The notes under the pieces are model-generated. The model was not told where the DNA came from and searched no databases. It saw nothing but the letters and a program-made list of their open reading frames with translations. Both the position numbers and the translations under genes were made by a program. DNA of 64,000 nucleotides from an uncultured Paracoccaceae bacterium (GTDB taxonomy: Bacteria > Pseudomonadota > Alphaproteobacteria > Rhodobacterales > Rhodobacteraceae): the NCBI GenBank assembly GCA_947503765.1, contig CANNFA010000001.1:496001-560000 (forward strand). The letters are read 5' to 3'. Of this stretch, positions 25,018-33,741 are shown piece after piece; the first letter of the stretch is position 1; the number at the start of each line of letters is the position of its first letter.

Positions 25018-26673
25018 TTATCGGTTCGCGCGGGCGAGCAGCCCCACCGCCAGCAACCCGACCGCCACCACAAGCAGCGCGGGCGGCGCGGCCTCTCCGA
25101 TCCGCTCCAGCGAGGCCTTCTCGTAGACCCGCGTGGCCAGCGTGTTGTAGTTGAACGGCCGCAGCAGCAGCGTGGCGGGCAGTTCCTTGACGCAATCGAC
25201 GAAGACCAGCAGCAGCGCCGTGCCGACCGAGCCGCGGATCAGCGGCACGTAGACATCGCGCAGCGCGCCGCCGGCGGTGCGGCCCAGCGACCGGGCGGCC
25301 ATCGGCAAGCTGGGCGACACGCGGCCCATCGCCGCGTCGGTCGCCCCCTGCGCGATGGCAAAGAAGCGCACCGCGTAGGCATAGATGATGGCAAAGGCCG
25401 AGCCGGTCATCACCAGCCCGATATCGACGCCCGTTGTCGCCTCGACCATGTCGGCCACCGCGTTGTCGGTGGCGGCCAGCGGGATCAGCAGGCCGACCGC
25501 CAGCACCGCGCCCGGCGCGGCATAGCCGATCGTGGTCAGCGGCATCAGCGCGCGTGGCAGCGGGCTGCGCGCCATGCGCACGCCGTAGACCAGGAACAGC
25601 GCCGCGCCCACGGTCAGGACCGCCGCGCTGCCGCCCACCACGAGCGTATTGGTCAAAGCGCGAAGCAGTCCCCGGTCGACCCAGAAACCCGGATTGTCCA
25701 GCGCGTGGCTGAGGATCACGCCCCCCGGCAGCACAAAGCCCAGCGCGAAGGGAAAGACGCACACGGCCAGCGCCAGCGCTGCGGGCGCACCGGTCAGCGG
25801 GATCGCCTCGACCGGGCGCTGCGACCGGGACATGCGGTAGAACTTGCTCTTGCGGCGGCCGACCTTTTCCAGCGCGACCAGCGCGAAGATCAGTACCAGG
25901 ATGACACTGGCGATCTGCGCCGCGCCGCCGGCATTGCCGGCCTGAAGCCAGGTGCTGAAGATGCCGGTGGTCAGGGTCTGCACGGCGAAATAGTCGACCG
26001 TGCCGAAATCGCTGACCGTCTCCATCATGGCGATGGCAGTTCCGGCGGCAACGGCAGGGCGCGCCAGCGGCAGACCGACGCGCCAGAACCGGCGCAGCGG
26101 CCCGGCGCCCAGTGCGCGCGCCACCTCGAAGGTGCCGCCCGACTGCTCGCGGAAGGCGGCGCGCGCCATCAGGTAGACATAGGGATAAAGCGCGCCCGAC
26201 AGCACCACGATCGCCGCGCCGAGCGAGCGGATCTCGGGAAACCGGTAATCGCGCGCGCTCTGCCAGCCGAAAAGTCCGCGCAGGCCGGTCTGGACCGGGC
26301 CGGCATATTCCAGGAAATCCACCAGCGCATAGGCGCCGACATAGGCCGGGATCGCCAGTGGCAGCAGGTTCAGCCATTGCAGGATGCCCGAGCCGGGAAA
26401 CCGGTACATCGTCATCAGCCAGGCCAGCACCGTGCCCGTCGCGGCGCAGATCGCGCCGACCGCCAGCGTCAGCACCAGCGTGTTGCCAAGATAGCGCGGC
26501 AGCGTCGTGGACAGCAGGTGCGGCCAGATATTCTCGGTCGGGTTGAAGGCGATCCAGACCACCGACAGGATCGGCAGCACGACCAGCGCCGCGATGAGCA
26601 GCGCGCCCGCCGACCACGGATCGAGGCGCAGCCGCCGGCGCGGCGCGGTTACTTGAGCGTTTTGCTCGGTCAT
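25018..26673 (-). CDS. Iron(III)-type ABC transporter permease (FbpB-like), fused double domain
   Basis: The 551-residue inner-membrane protein has two permease domains in one chain, each with about six helices and a loop of the binding-protein-dependent type (EVARALGAGPLRRFWRVGLP in the first, MAARSLGRTAGG plus LIRGSVGTALLLVFVD in the second). This double form is characteristic of Fe(III) permeases such as FbpB/SfuB/FutB. The segment ELPATLLLRPFNYNTLATRV is typical of that group. No binding protein or ATPase gene is adjacent, so partners must be encoded elsewhere. ThiP (thiamine) is the main alternative. Confidence 0.85.
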   Translation of the reverse strand: MTEQNAQVTAPRRRLRLDPWSAGALLIAALVVLPILSVVWIAFNPTENIWPHLLSTTLPRYLGNTLVLTLAVGAICAATGTVLAWLMTMYRFPGSGILQWLNLLPLAIPAYVGAYALVDFLEYAGPVQTGLRGLFGWQSARDYRFPEIRSLGAAIVVLSGALYPYVYLMARAAFREQSGGTFEVARALGAGPLRRFWRVGLPLARPAVAAGTAIAMMETVSDFGTVDYFAVQTLTTGIFSTWLQAGNAGGAAQIASVILVLIFALVALEKVGRRKSKFYRMSRSQRPVEAIPLTGAPAALALAVCVFPFALGFVLPGGVILSHALDNPGFWVDRGLLRALTNTLVVGGSAAVLTVGAALFLVYGVRMARSPLPRALMPLTTIGYAAPGAVLAVGLLIPLAATDNAVADMVEATTGVDIGLVMTGSAFAIIYAYAVRFFAIAQGATDAAMGRVSPSLPMAARSLGRTAGGALRDVYVPLIRGSVGTALLLVFVDCVKELPATLLLRPFNYNTLATRVYEKASLERIGEAAPPALLVVAVGLLAVGLLARANR

Positions 26674-26788
26674 GGCGCGGCAGATAGCCGAGCGCCGCCG
26701 GTCTGTCCAGCCGGCGCGCCGCCGCCTGCCGCGGCCGCGCTACCGGCGACCGCACGGCCCATATGCCGCGCGGCGCATCGCCGCCCCG

Positions 26789-27052
26789 TCACATGCCCAG
26801 CGCCTGCTTGTACATGTCCAGCACGGCCTCTTCCTCGGCGATGTCGTCCTTGTCGCGCTTGCGCAGCGCGATCACCTTGCGCATCACCTTGGTGTCATAG
26901 CCGCGCCCCTTGGCCTCGGCCATGACCTCCTTCTGCTGTTCGGCGATGTCCTTCTTTTCCGCTTCCAGCCGTTCGAAGCGTTCGATGAACTGGCGCAGCT
27001 CATCCGCGGTCACGCGGTAGGACTGGTCGATATCGGTGGCGCTGTCGCTCAT
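26789..27052 (-). CDS. gapR: GapR nucleoid-associated protein (DUF2312)
   Basis: The 87-residue coiled-coil protein matches DUF2312/GapR. Typical segments are [40 protein letters not shown] and [16 protein letters not shown]. In Caulobacter GapR binds overtwisted DNA ahead of replication and transcription and assists topoisomerases. The ATG at 27052 is chosen since the extension to 27109 lacks similarity; GCAGGAGACACCG precedes it. Length is normal. Confidence 0.92.
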   Translation of the reverse strand: MSDSATDIDQSYRVTADELRQFIERFERLEAEKKDIAEQQKEVMAEAKGRGYDTKVMRKVIALRKRDKDDIAEEEAVLDMYKQALGM

Positions 27053-27207
27053 GGTCGGTGTCTCCTGCCTCTGCTTGATTGGCGACCGGATTAGCGTTGC
27101 ACCGGGCATCCCGCAAGGGCGGGCTTGCCTGCCCGCGGCGTCCGGGGTACGCGCGGGCGCGGCATGCGAGCGGCGGACAAGCGGCAGACAAAAGGGGCAC
27201 GGGCGCG

Positions 27208-27423
27208 ATGGACTGGCTGATCTGGGTTGGGGCTGCGATCTCCGTGGCCGGGCTGGCGGGGCTGATCTGGTGCATCCAGGCGGTCTGGCGCGCCAGGCGC
27301 GCCGGCCTGAGCGACGAGGCCCTGCGCGAGCGGGTCCGCCGCGTGGTGCCGCTGAACATGGCGGCGCTGCTGCTGTCGGTGTTCGGGCTGATCGTCGTCA
27401 TTCTGGGGATCGCCCTGGGCTGA
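27208..27423 (+). CDS. Small two-helix membrane protein
   Basis: The 71-residue product has two membrane segments ([20 protein letters not shown] and [20 protein letters not shown]) joined by a charged loop with [18 protein letters not shown] recall similar short proteins in Rhodobacterales but know no function. The ATG follows AAAGGGGCACG. A terminator-like hairpin follows at 27442. Confidence 0.75.
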   Translation: MDWLIWVGAAISVAGLAGLIWCIQAVWRARRAGLSDEALRERVRRVVPLNMAALLLSVFGLIVVILGIALG

Positions 27424-27441
27424 TCCCCGGTGCAACACAAA

Positions 27442-27463
27442 GGCGCCCGATCTCTCGGGCGCC
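27442..27463. terminator. Hairpin between convergent genes
   Basis: GGCGCCCGA and TCGGGCGCC form a perfect nine-base-pair stem with the loop TCTC. It lies between the stop of the small membrane protein (27423) and the stop of the 71-residue gene (27496). On the minus strand it is followed by TTTGTGTTG, a weak T-tract, so it better suits the minus-strand gene, but it may serve both. Confidence 0.65.
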
Positions 27464-27495
27464 GGACGTGTCCGGTCAGATCGCGGCGTTTCGCG

Positions 27496-27711
27496 TCACA
27501 CCGGCACGTTGTCGAAGAAATCGTGCTCGTCGTCGATCTCTTCACGGACCGGCCGGATTGCCGGCCGCCCCGCCGCGCCCCGCAGGGCGGCCTGCGCGCG
27601 GATCATCTCGTGCAGGGCAACCCGGTCCTGCGGGCGTTTCGCGATCTCATCGAGGCGCAGATCCACCGCGCGTCTGATGTCTTCGTGCTGTCGGATGTTC
27701 TCTTGGGGCAT
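27496..27711 (-). CDS. Small acidic hypothetical protein
   Basis: The 71-residue product is helical and charged, MPQENIRQHEDIRRAVDLRL at the start and EEIDDEHDFFDNVPV at the end. No domain is recognised. GGAGGCTGAC precedes the ATG with good spacing. It follows the DksA/TraR-like gene by 54 bases on the same strand, with a hairpin in between, so co-regulation is possible. Confidence 0.65.
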   Translation of the reverse strand: MPQENIRQHEDIRRAVDLRLDEIAKRPQDRVALHEMIRAQAALRGAAGRPAIRPVREEIDDEHDFFDNVPV

Positions 27712-27745
27712 GTCAGCCTCCTTTCCCCCTGGCAGCGCCGTTGCG

Positions 27746-27765
27746 GACCCCGCAGAGGCGGGGTC
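27746..27765 (-). terminator. Hairpin directly after the DksA/TraR-like gene
   Basis: GACCCCGC and GCGGGGTC form a perfect eight-base-pair stem with the loop AGAG. It begins next to the stop codon of the minus-strand gene (27766). There is no T-tract, so it may be a 3'-end stabiliser or a weak terminator. Confidence 0.45.
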
Positions 27766-28098
27766 TCAGGCCCGTGCCGTGGCTCCGGCGCAGGCCCGGC
27801 ACAGTGGTGTGTAAGGTAACACATTCAACCGCTCCGGTTGAATGGTATCTCCGCAGCGCACGCAAAACCCGTATTCGCCTTCGTCCATCCGGGCCAGCGC
27901 GGCCTCGATCATGCGGATTTCCGCCTGTCCGCTGTGGCCCAGACCTTCGAGAACCTCGTCGTCCTCGCGCTGGATGGCGGAATCGTCCCAATCCCTGTCC
28001 TGGTGCGAATCAAGCTCCTGGTCGATACCGTGCAGCCGATTCTCGAGCTCCGTCAGCCGGTCCTGCATGATCTTGCGATAGTGCTGGGTGGTGTTCAT
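27766..28098 (-). CDS. DksA/TraR-family zinc-finger protein
   Basis: The 110-residue protein has an N-terminal coiled coil (about 5-75) and a C4 zinc finger with C79, C82, C100 and C103 (CVRCGDTIQPERLNVLPYTP, then LCRACA). It is the short TraR/YbiI-like form and not full DksA. The coiled coil keeps several acidic residues at its tip (DWDDSAIQREDDE). Such proteins enter the secondary channel of RNA polymerase and alter promoter kinetics. Divergent from the YeeE-type transporter with 196 bases in between. Confidence 0.88.
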   Translation of the reverse strand: MNTTQHYRKIMQDRLTELENRLHGIDQELDSHQDRDWDDSAIQREDDEVLEGLGHSGQAEIRMIEAALARMDEGEYGFCVRCGDTIQPERLNVLPYTPLCRACAGATARA

Positions 28099-28193
28099 GG
28101 CGGCTCTCCGCTTCGTTCATGTCCATCATGCACATTCGCCCGATGCGTGCATTGACGCAGGTCAATCCCCGCCTGCCCCAACGGCGCTGTTGC

Positions 28194-28212
28194 AACATAT
28201 GCAAATAATGTT
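28194..28212 (+). promoter_or_regulatory. AT-rich dyad upstream of the YeeE-type transporter
   Basis: AACAT and ATGTT form a dyad around an AT-rich centre, in the divergent gap between the DksA/TraR-like gene and the transporter. It is followed by two 25-base repeats. BigR/SqrR-type persulfide repressors often control such transporter genes and bind AT-rich dyads, but this match is only by analogy. Confidence 0.35.
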
Positions 28213-28230
28213 ATTCGTCGCTGCATGTTT

Positions 28231-28282
28231 TGACGGCAAGGCCGGTACGGCACGAATTGACGGCCGCGCCGGTACGGCACGA
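28231..28282 (+). repeat. Two 25-base direct repeats before the transporter gene
   Basis: TGACGGCAAGGCCGGTACGG continues to CACGA (28231-28255) and is repeated as TGACGGCCGCGCCGGTACGG then CACGA (28258-28282), two bases apart. They end 13 bases before the start codon, inside the likely 5' leader. Function is unknown; repeated regulator sites or a recent duplication are possible. Confidence 0.6.
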
Positions 28283-28294
28283 GGGAGCGCGCGA

Positions 28295-28723
28295 ATGATC
28301 GAACAGGACTGGATATGGGGCCTCGTCGGCGGCCTGATGATCGGCAGCGCGGCGGCGCTGTATCTGCTGGTGAACGGCCGCATCATGGGCGCGTCGGGGA
28401 TCCTTGGCGGCCTGATCGACGGCTCGGGGCGAAAGGACTGGACCGAGCGCGCGGCCTTCGTGCTGGGCCTGCTGGTCATGCCCGTCTTCCTCGTGCCGCT
28501 CTATGACAGCGTGAATACCCATGCCACGCAGAACGTCGCGATCCTGGTGGTCGCCGGGCTGCTGGTCGGGGTCGGCACGCGGCTGGCCAATGGCTGCACC
28601 TCGGGGCACGGGGTCTGCGGCATCTCGCGGCTGTCGCTGCGCGGCATCGTGGCGACGGTGTTCTACGTGCTGGCCGGCGGGCTGGCGGTCGCCCTCTTCA
28701 AACATGTACTGGAGGTGATCTGA
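28295..28723 (+). CDS. YeeE/YedE-family thiosulfate/sulfur permease, first half
   Basis: The 142-residue membrane protein has four helices. It carries the family signature [17 protein letters not shown], whose cysteine is needed in studied YeeE proteins. YeeE of E. coli is one chain with two such halves; here the halves are separate genes, like the PmpA/PmpB pair. The role is uptake of thiosulfate or another sulfur compound. It overlaps the second half by one base (TGATG at 28721-28725). GAGGGAG precedes the ATG. Confidence 0.88.
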   Translation: MIEQDWIWGLVGGLMIGSAAALYLLVNGRIMGASGILGGLIDGSGRKDWTERAAFVLGLLVMPVFLVPLYDSVNTHATQNVAILVVAGLLVGVGTRLANGCTSGHGVCGISRLSLRGIVATVFYVLAGGLAVALFKHVLEVI

Positions 28724-29154
28724 TGCGCGCGCTGTCCGCTTTCCTGTCCGGCGGCCTGTTCGGGGCCGGGTTGCTGGTGTCCGGCATGGTCGACACGACC
28801 AAGGTGCAGGGCTGGCTCGACGTGTTCGGCAGCTGGGATCCGACGCTGGCCTTCGTGCTGGGCGGGGCGATCCTGCCGATGGCGATCGCCTGGCGGTATG
28901 CGCAGGGCCGCGCGCCGCGGCTGGGCGGCGCATTCCCGCCGCAGACCGACCCCCGGCTGGGCCGCAACCTGGTGCTGGGCTCGGTGCTGTTCGGTGCCGG
29001 ATGGGGGCTGGCGGGGCTGTGTCCGGGGCCGGCCGTCGCCTCGCTGAGCTTCGGCGGCTGGCAGGGGCTGACCTTCCTGGCGGCGATGCTGGCCGGCATG
29101 GCCGCCGCACCGCCCGTGCGCGGGTGGGTGGACGGCATCGCCGACGCCGCGTAA
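28723..29154 (+). CDS. YeeE/YedE-family permease, second half
   Basis: The 143-residue protein has four membrane segments and the second-half signature FGAGWGLAGLCPGPAVASL, with the conserved cysteine of LCPGP. It is translated from a start overlapping the first half's stop, so equal amounts are made. Together they should form one transporter unit. The next gene is a rhodanese-like protein ten bases on, the order seen in bigR-type sulfide operons. Confidence 0.88.
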   Translation: MRALSAFLSGGLFGAGLLVSGMVDTTKVQGWLDVFGSWDPTLAFVLGGAILPMAIAWRYAQGRAPRLGGAFPPQTDPRLGRNLVLGSVLFGAGWGLAGLCPGPAVASLSFGGWQGLTFLAAMLAGMAAAPPVRGWVDGIADAA

Positions 29155-29164
29155 CGTGCCGCCC

Positions 29165-29590
29165 ATGGACATAAAGCGCATTACACAAGGCTACGCCGTG
29201 GCCCCGCAGATCGGGCCGGAGGATATGGCCGCCCTCGCCGCGGAAGGGTATCGGACCGTCATCAACAACCGCCCCGACGCCGAGGTGCCGCCCGAACATG
29301 GATCGGCCGCGATGCAGGCGGCGGCAGAGGCGGCGGGGCTGACCTATGTGGGCAACCCGGTGCTGAACGGCGCGATGACGATGGACATGGTCGAGGCGCA
29401 GGGCCGCGCCGTGGCCGCAGCGGACGGCCCGGTGCTGGCCTATTGCCGATCCGGCACACGCTCGGCCATCGTCTGGGCGCTGAGCCAGGCGGGACAGGTG
29501 CCGGCCGACGAGCTGCTGGATGCGACCGCAAAGGCCGGCTACGATCTGGGCGGTCTGCGCGGCCAGATCGAGACGCTGGCGCGGGGCTGA
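29165..29590 (+). CDS. TIGR01244/DUF442 sulfurtransferase-like protein
   Basis: The 141-residue protein has the DUF442 fold related to dual-specificity phosphatases. The start ITQGYAVAPQIGPEDMAALA and the loop YCRSGTRSAIVWAL are diagnostic; the catalytic cysteine is C94 with R99 in a CRSGTR loop like that of rhodaneses. The domain is the N-terminal half of Blh in sulfide-detoxifying operons, where it pairs with a persulfide dioxygenase; no dioxygenase is fused or adjacent here. The ATG at 29165 is preferred to a GTG at 29156. Confidence 0.85.
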   Translation: MDIKRITQGYAVAPQIGPEDMAALAAEGYRTVINNRPDAEVPPEHGSAAMQAAAEAAGLTYVGNPVLNGAMTMDMVEAQGRAVAAADGPVLAYCRSGTRSAIVWALSQAGQVPADELLDATAKAGYDLGGLRGQIETLARG

Positions 29591-29606
29591 CCCCCGCGCC
29601 GCATTC

Positions 29607-31019
29607 TCAGCCGCCCCAGGGGCCGTGCAGCCCGCTGCCGTCCCGGTCGATCCGTTCAAACCCGTGTGCGCCGAAGAAATCGCGCTGCGCCTGGATCAGC
29701 GCCGCGGTGCCGCGCGCCAGCCGCATCGTGTCGTAATAGGCCAGCGCCGAGGACAGCGCCGGTACCGGCAGTCCGGTGACGGCAGCCGATGCGACGGTGC
29801 GGCGCAGGGCGCTGATCGTCTCGCCCAAAGTGCGCACGAAGGCCGGCGCCAGGATCAGGTTGCCGCCGGGCAGATCGCCGCGGAACGCCGTGGCGATGTC
29901 GTCGAGCAGCGACGAGCGGATGATGCAGCCAGCGCGCCAGATCTCGGCGATGCGGGCCAGATCGAGCGACCAGTCGAATTCCGCCGACGCCGCCGACAGC
30001 AGCGAGAACCCCTGTGCATAGGCGATGATCCGCGCCGCCAGAAGCGCGCGTTCAAGGTCGCCATCCAGAACATCGGGGCCGGTTTGCGACGCATCGTGCG
30101 CGGTGAGGATCGCCGCCCCGGTCTCGCGCAGCGCCTTCTGCGCCGACCACGACCGCGCCGCCACCGCCGCCTCGATGGTCGATGGCGACTGGCCGAGCTT
30201 CAGCGCCTCGATCACCGTCCAGCGGCCGGTGCCCTTCTGCCCCGCCGCGTCGAGGATGACATCCACCATCGGCTTGCCGGTGTCCGGGTCGTGCGCCGCC
30301 AGCACCTTGGCGGTGATCTCGACAAGGTAGGATTGCAGCGGGCCCTGGTTCCAGGCCTCGAACAGTTCGGCGATGTCGTGCGGCGCGCGGCTGCCGCCGT
30401 CGCGCAGCATGCCGTAGACCTCGGCGATCATCTGCATGTCGGCATATTCGATGCCGTTATGCACGGTCTTGACGAAATGGCCGGCGCCGTCGGGGCCGAG
30501 ATGCGCGGCGCAGGGCGTGTCCTGGTAGCGCGCGGCGATCGCCTCGACGATCTCGGCGATCTCGGCATAGGCGGCATCGGCGCCGCCCACCATGATCGAG
30601 GGGCCGTGCCGCGCGCCCTCCTCGCCGCCGGACACGCCCATCCCGACAAAGCGGAACCCCTCTTCGCGCAGCGCCGCCTCGCGCCGGCGGGTGTCGTTGA
30701 AATCGGCATTGCCCGCGTCGATGACGATATCGCCGGGATCCAGATGCGGTTTCAGATCGTCGATCACCGCATCGACCGGGCCGCCCGCCTTGACCATGAC
30801 GATCACCGCGCGCGGCGGCGTCAGTGCGGCGGCCAGCGCCGCGTAATCCTCTGCCGCAACCAGCCGCTCGGCCAGATCGCCCGCACCGTCGATGAAATCG
30901 TGCATCACGCTTGCGGTGCGGTTGTGAACGACGACGGGAAATCCCTTTTCCGCGATGTTCAGCGCCAGGTTCGCGCCCATTACCCCCAGCCCGATCAGCC
31001 CGATCCGTGCCTGTGCCAT
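29607..31019 (-). CDS. gnd: 6-phosphogluconate dehydrogenase, decarboxylating
   Basis: The 470-residue enzyme oxidises 6-phosphogluconate to ribulose 5-phosphate, CO2 and NADPH. The Rossmann motif GLGVMGANLALN, VKAGGPVDAVIDDL, the catalytic lysine region GHFVKTVHNGIEYADMQ and DAAGQKGTGRWT are all present. Length is that of the long (dimeric) form. GGAGGATCGT precedes the ATG. A family B repeat lies in its upstream region. Confidence 0.97.
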   Translation of the reverse strand: MAQARIGLIGLGVMGANLALNIAEKGFPVVVHNRTASVMHDFIDGAGDLAERLVAAEDYAALAAALTPPRAVIVMVKAGGPVDAVIDDLKPHLDPGDIVIDAGNADFNDTRRREAALREEGFRFVGMGVSGGEEGARHGPSIMVGGADAAYAEIAEIVEAIAARYQDTPCAAHLGPDGAGHFVKTVHNGIEYADMQMIAEVYGMLRDGGSRAPHDIAELFEAWNQGPLQSYLVEITAKVLAAHDPDTGKPMVDVILDAAGQKGTGRWTVIEALKLGQSPSTIEAAVAARSWSAQKALRETGAAILTAHDASQTGPDVLDGDLERALLAARIIAYAQGFSLLSAASAEFDWSLDLARIAEIWRAGCIIRSSLLDDIATAFRGDLPGGNLILAPAFVRTLGETISALRRTVASAAVTGLPVPALSSALAYYDTMRLARGTAALIQAQRDFFGAHGFERIDRDGSGLHGPWGG

Positions 31020-31043
31020 ACGATCCTCCGTCTTTCGGCAGCC

Positions 31044-31160
31044 CTAAAGCATGTTTCGCCGATTTGAATTCACCCGCCAGCCCGACCGCGTCCGCTTTGC
31101 AAACGCTGCCTCGGGCCGGCGTGCAAATGCCCCGAATCCTGCGGGGCGAAACACGCTGCA
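31044..31160. repeat. Family B palindromic element, copy 1
   Basis: This roughly 115-base element lies between gnd and argF. Its ends are inverted: GCATGTTTCGCC at 31049 and GGCGAAACACGC at 31145-31156 (one mismatch). The inside has TTTGAATTC, CGCTTTGCAAACGCTGCCTC and a GC-rich centre. A copy with the same order of blocks is at 37867-37983. It is likely a small non-autonomous mobile element; here it sits within the gnd leader or promoter region. Confidence 0.7.
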
Positions 31161-31203
31161 AGCGTAAGCCCCTTGCCGGCGGTGGCAAGCGAAAGGCGCG
31201 CGG

Positions 31204-32130
31204 TCACACCCCGAGACAGTGGCGCATGATTGCCTTTTGGGCGTGCAGCCGGTTCTCCGCCTCGTCGAAGACGACCGAATGCGCGCCGTCCATCACCGCG
31301 CTGGTCACCTCGTCGTCGCGGTGGGCGGGCAGGCAGTGCATGAACAGCGCATCCGGCGCCGCATGGGCCATCAGCGCCTCGGTCACCTGGTAGGGGCGCA
31401 GCTGGTTGTGGCGCCGCTCGCGCGCGGATTGCGCGTCGTGCATCGACACCCAGGTATCAGTCACCACCAGATCGGCGCCCGCGACCGCGCGCACCGGGTC
31501 GCGGTCCACCGTGATCGGGCGTCCCCGGCCGGCACAGAATTCGAACCAGGCCGGTTCGGGATCGAGCGGTTCGGGTCCGGTGAAGGTCAGGTCGAATCCG
31601 AACTGCCCGGCGGCATGGGCGAAGCTGGCGAAGACGTTGTTGCCGTCGCCGGACCAGACGACCTTGCGGTCCGCGATCGGGCCGCGGTGTTCCTCGTAGG
31701 TCATCACGTCGGCCATGATCTGGCACGGATGGGTGCGGTTGGTCAGCCCGTTGATCACCGGCACATCCGAGTATTCCGCCATCTCCAGCAGCGTCGCCTC
31801 CTCGAAGGTGCGGATCATGATCAGATCGACGTACCGCGACAGGACGCGGGCGGTGTCGGCGATCGTCTCGCCATGGCCAAGCTGCATGTCGGCGCCGGAC
31901 AGGACCATGGTCTGCCCGCCCAACTGCCGCACGCCCACGTCGAAGGAGATGCGCGTGCGGGTCGAGGGTTTCTCGAAGATCAGCGCGACCATGCGCCCGT
32001 CCAGCGGGCGCGTGTCGTCGGGGGTGCCCTTCGGCCTGCCGGCGCGGGCGGTCTTCATCGCGATGGCGTTGTCCAGGATCCGCCGGAGCGCCGCGGGGTC
32101 GGTCTTGTGGATGTCTAGGAAATGGGTCAT
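31204..32130 (-). CDS. argF: Ornithine carbamoyltransferase
   Basis: The 308-residue enzyme joins carbamoyl phosphate and ornithine to citrulline in arginine synthesis. The carbamoyl phosphate motif is [12 protein letters not shown], the ornithine-side signature is [10 protein letters not shown], and [11 protein letters not shown] and DTWVSMHDA are in place. It follows argD by 79 bases on the same strand. A family C motif lies in that gap. Confidence 0.97.
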   Translation of the reverse strand: MTHFLDIHKTDPAALRRILDNAIAMKTARAGRPKGTPDDTRPLDGRMVALIFEKPSTRTRISFDVGVRQLGGQTMVLSGADMQLGHGETIADTARVLSRYVDLIMIRTFEEATLLEMAEYSDVPVINGLTNRTHPCQIMADVMTYEEHRGPIADRKVVWSGDGNNVFASFAHAAGQFGFDLTFTGPEPLDPEPAWFEFCAGRGRPITVDRDPVRAVAGADLVVTDTWVSMHDAQSARERRHNQLRPYQVTEALMAHAAPDALFMHCLPAHRDDEVTSAVMDGAHSVVFDEAENRLHAQKAIMRHCLGV

Positions 32131-32178
32131 CGCGTCGGCCTTCCTGGCGTCGGGCGGGAGTGGGGGCCAGCCCCCACA

Positions 32179-32208
32179 CCCCCGAGGTATTTATGGCAAG
32201 ATGAGGAA
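32179..32208 (+). repeat. Family C intergenic motif, copy 3
   Basis: The argD/argF gap holds CCCCCGAGGTATTTATGG followed by CAAGATGAGGAA, the second variant of the family (GAGGTATTT instead of GGGGATATTT). It ends two bases before the argD stop codon and reads opposite to the operon. Confidence 0.75.
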
Positions 32209-32209
32209 A

Positions 32210-33394
32210 TCAGTCCGTTTTTCGTGACGTCAGGGCAGAGGCGGCGCGGCCGAGGCGGCTGGCGGCTTCGGCGATCTCGTCTTCGCCGATGGTCAGCGCC
32301 GGCAGCAGGCGCACCACGTTCTCGGCGGCGGGAACGAGCAGCATGCGCTCGGCGTACCCGGCCTGGACCACATCGGTGTTCGGCGCCTTGCACACGATGC
32401 CGAGCATCAGCCCCTCGCCGCGCACGCTGTCGAACACCTCCGGGTGTTCGGCGACCAGCCCTTCGAGCTTTTGCCGCAGCAGCCCGGCCTTGCGGCGCAC
32501 TTCTGCCAGGAAATCGGGATCGGAGACGATTTCCAGCGTCTTGCAGCCGACGGCGCAGGCCAGCGGGTTGCCGCCATAGGTGGAGCCGTGGGTGCCGGCG
32601 GTCATGCCCGAGGCGGCGGCTTCGCTCGCCAGTACCGCGCCCAGCGGGAAGCCGCCGCCGATACCCTTGGCGACCATGGCAATGTCGGGCACGATGCCGG
32701 CCCATTCATGCGCGAACAGCCGGCCGGTGCGGCCCATGCCGCATTGCACCTCGTCGAGGATCAGAAGGATGCCGTGTTCGTCGCACAGATCGCGCAGGCC
32801 CTTGAGGCATTGGTCGGGCAGCGGCTTGATCCCGCCCTCGCCCAGGATCGGCTCGACCAGGATCGCCGCCGTTGTGTCCGAGACGGCTTCGCGCATCGCC
32901 TCGTGATCGCCGAACGGCAGGATGGTGAAGCCGGGCAGCAGCGGCGCAAATCCCTGGACCATCTTCTCCGCGCCCGATGCCGCGATCGCGGCGGAGGAGC
33001 GGCCGTGGAAGTTGCCCGTAAAGGTCAGGATCTCGGTCCGCTCGGGGCGGCCGGCATCGTGGTGGTGCTTGCGCGCCATCTTGATTGCCAGCTCGCACGC
33101 CTCGGTGCCCGAATTGGTGAAGAACACGGTGTCGGCAAAGCTGTGCGCCACCAGCGCGTCGGCCAGCGCCTGCTGTTGCGGGATCCGGTACAGGTTCGAG
33201 ACATGCCAGACCGCGTTCGCCTGTTCGGTCAGCGCCGCGACCAGCGCCGGATGCGCATGGCCCAGCGCGATGGTCGCGATCCCGGCGCAGAGGTCGAGAT
33301 AGCGGTCGCCGCCTTCTTCGGTCAGCCAGCTGCCCTCTCCGCTGACGAAGGACAGGGGGGCGCGGTTGTAGGTCGGCAGGACGGACGGGATCAT
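32210..33394 (-). CDS. argD: Acetylornithine aminotransferase
   Basis: The 394-residue PLP-dependent class III transaminase makes acetylornithine (and probably N-succinyl-diaminopimelate). FTNSGTEACELAIKMARKHH, LILDEVQCGMGRTG and the PLP lysine region MVAKGIGGGFPLGA are clear. The start MIPSVLPTYNRAPLSFVSGE is typical. It is the first gene of argD-argF and shares a 347-base divergent region with gcrA. Confidence 0.95.
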   Translation of the reverse strand: MIPSVLPTYNRAPLSFVSGEGSWLTEEGGDRYLDLCAGIATIALGHAHPALVAALTEQANAVWHVSNLYRIPQQQALADALVAHSFADTVFFTNSGTEACELAIKMARKHHHDAGRPERTEILTFTGNFHGRSSAAIAASGAEKMVQGFAPLLPGFTILPFGDHEAMREAVSDTTAAILVEPILGEGGIKPLPDQCLKGLRDLCDEHGILLILDEVQCGMGRTGRLFAHEWAGIVPDIAMVAKGIGGGFPLGAVLASEAAASGMTAGTHGSTYGGNPLACAVGCKTLEIVSDPDFLAEVRRKAGLLRQKLEGLVAEHPEVFDSVRGEGLMLGIVCKAPNTDVVQAGYAERMLLVPAAENVVRLLPALTIGEDEIAEAASRLGRAASALTSRKTD

Positions 33395-33620
33395 GGCGGG
33401 TGTCCTTTGCAGAATAAGGCTATGGAAGTGCCGGATCGGCGATAGCCTGTCAATGTCGGATGGAAAGGAGGGGGCGGCAGCCGCAAGGATAGGGGCGTCG
33501 GGCGGTCAACCTCGGCGTCGCGGGAACCGGATCATGGAATGCGCGCGGCGGATCATGGCCCGGTGATACGGGCGCGCGCGGCGGAAGGGAAGCGAAATCC
33601 GGCCTGCGGCGGCGCAGCGC

Positions 33621-33648
33621 TTGTATCCGGCGATGCGGTGATTAGAAT
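33621..33648 (+). promoter_or_regulatory. Candidate gcrA promoter
   Basis: TTGTAT and TAGAAT are spaced by 16 bases, about 95 bases before the gcrA ATG. The rest of the 33395-33741 gap between argD and gcrA shows no frame or repeat that I can support. No GANTC methylation site was seen in it. Confidence 0.4.
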
Positions 33649-33741
33649 AGGGGACTGACCGGATTTTGGCGAAGCGGCACGGGATCGGGCGGGGCAAGGG
33701 CGCCCGCCGGAACAGGGCGTTTCGCGCAACAAGGAAGCGAC

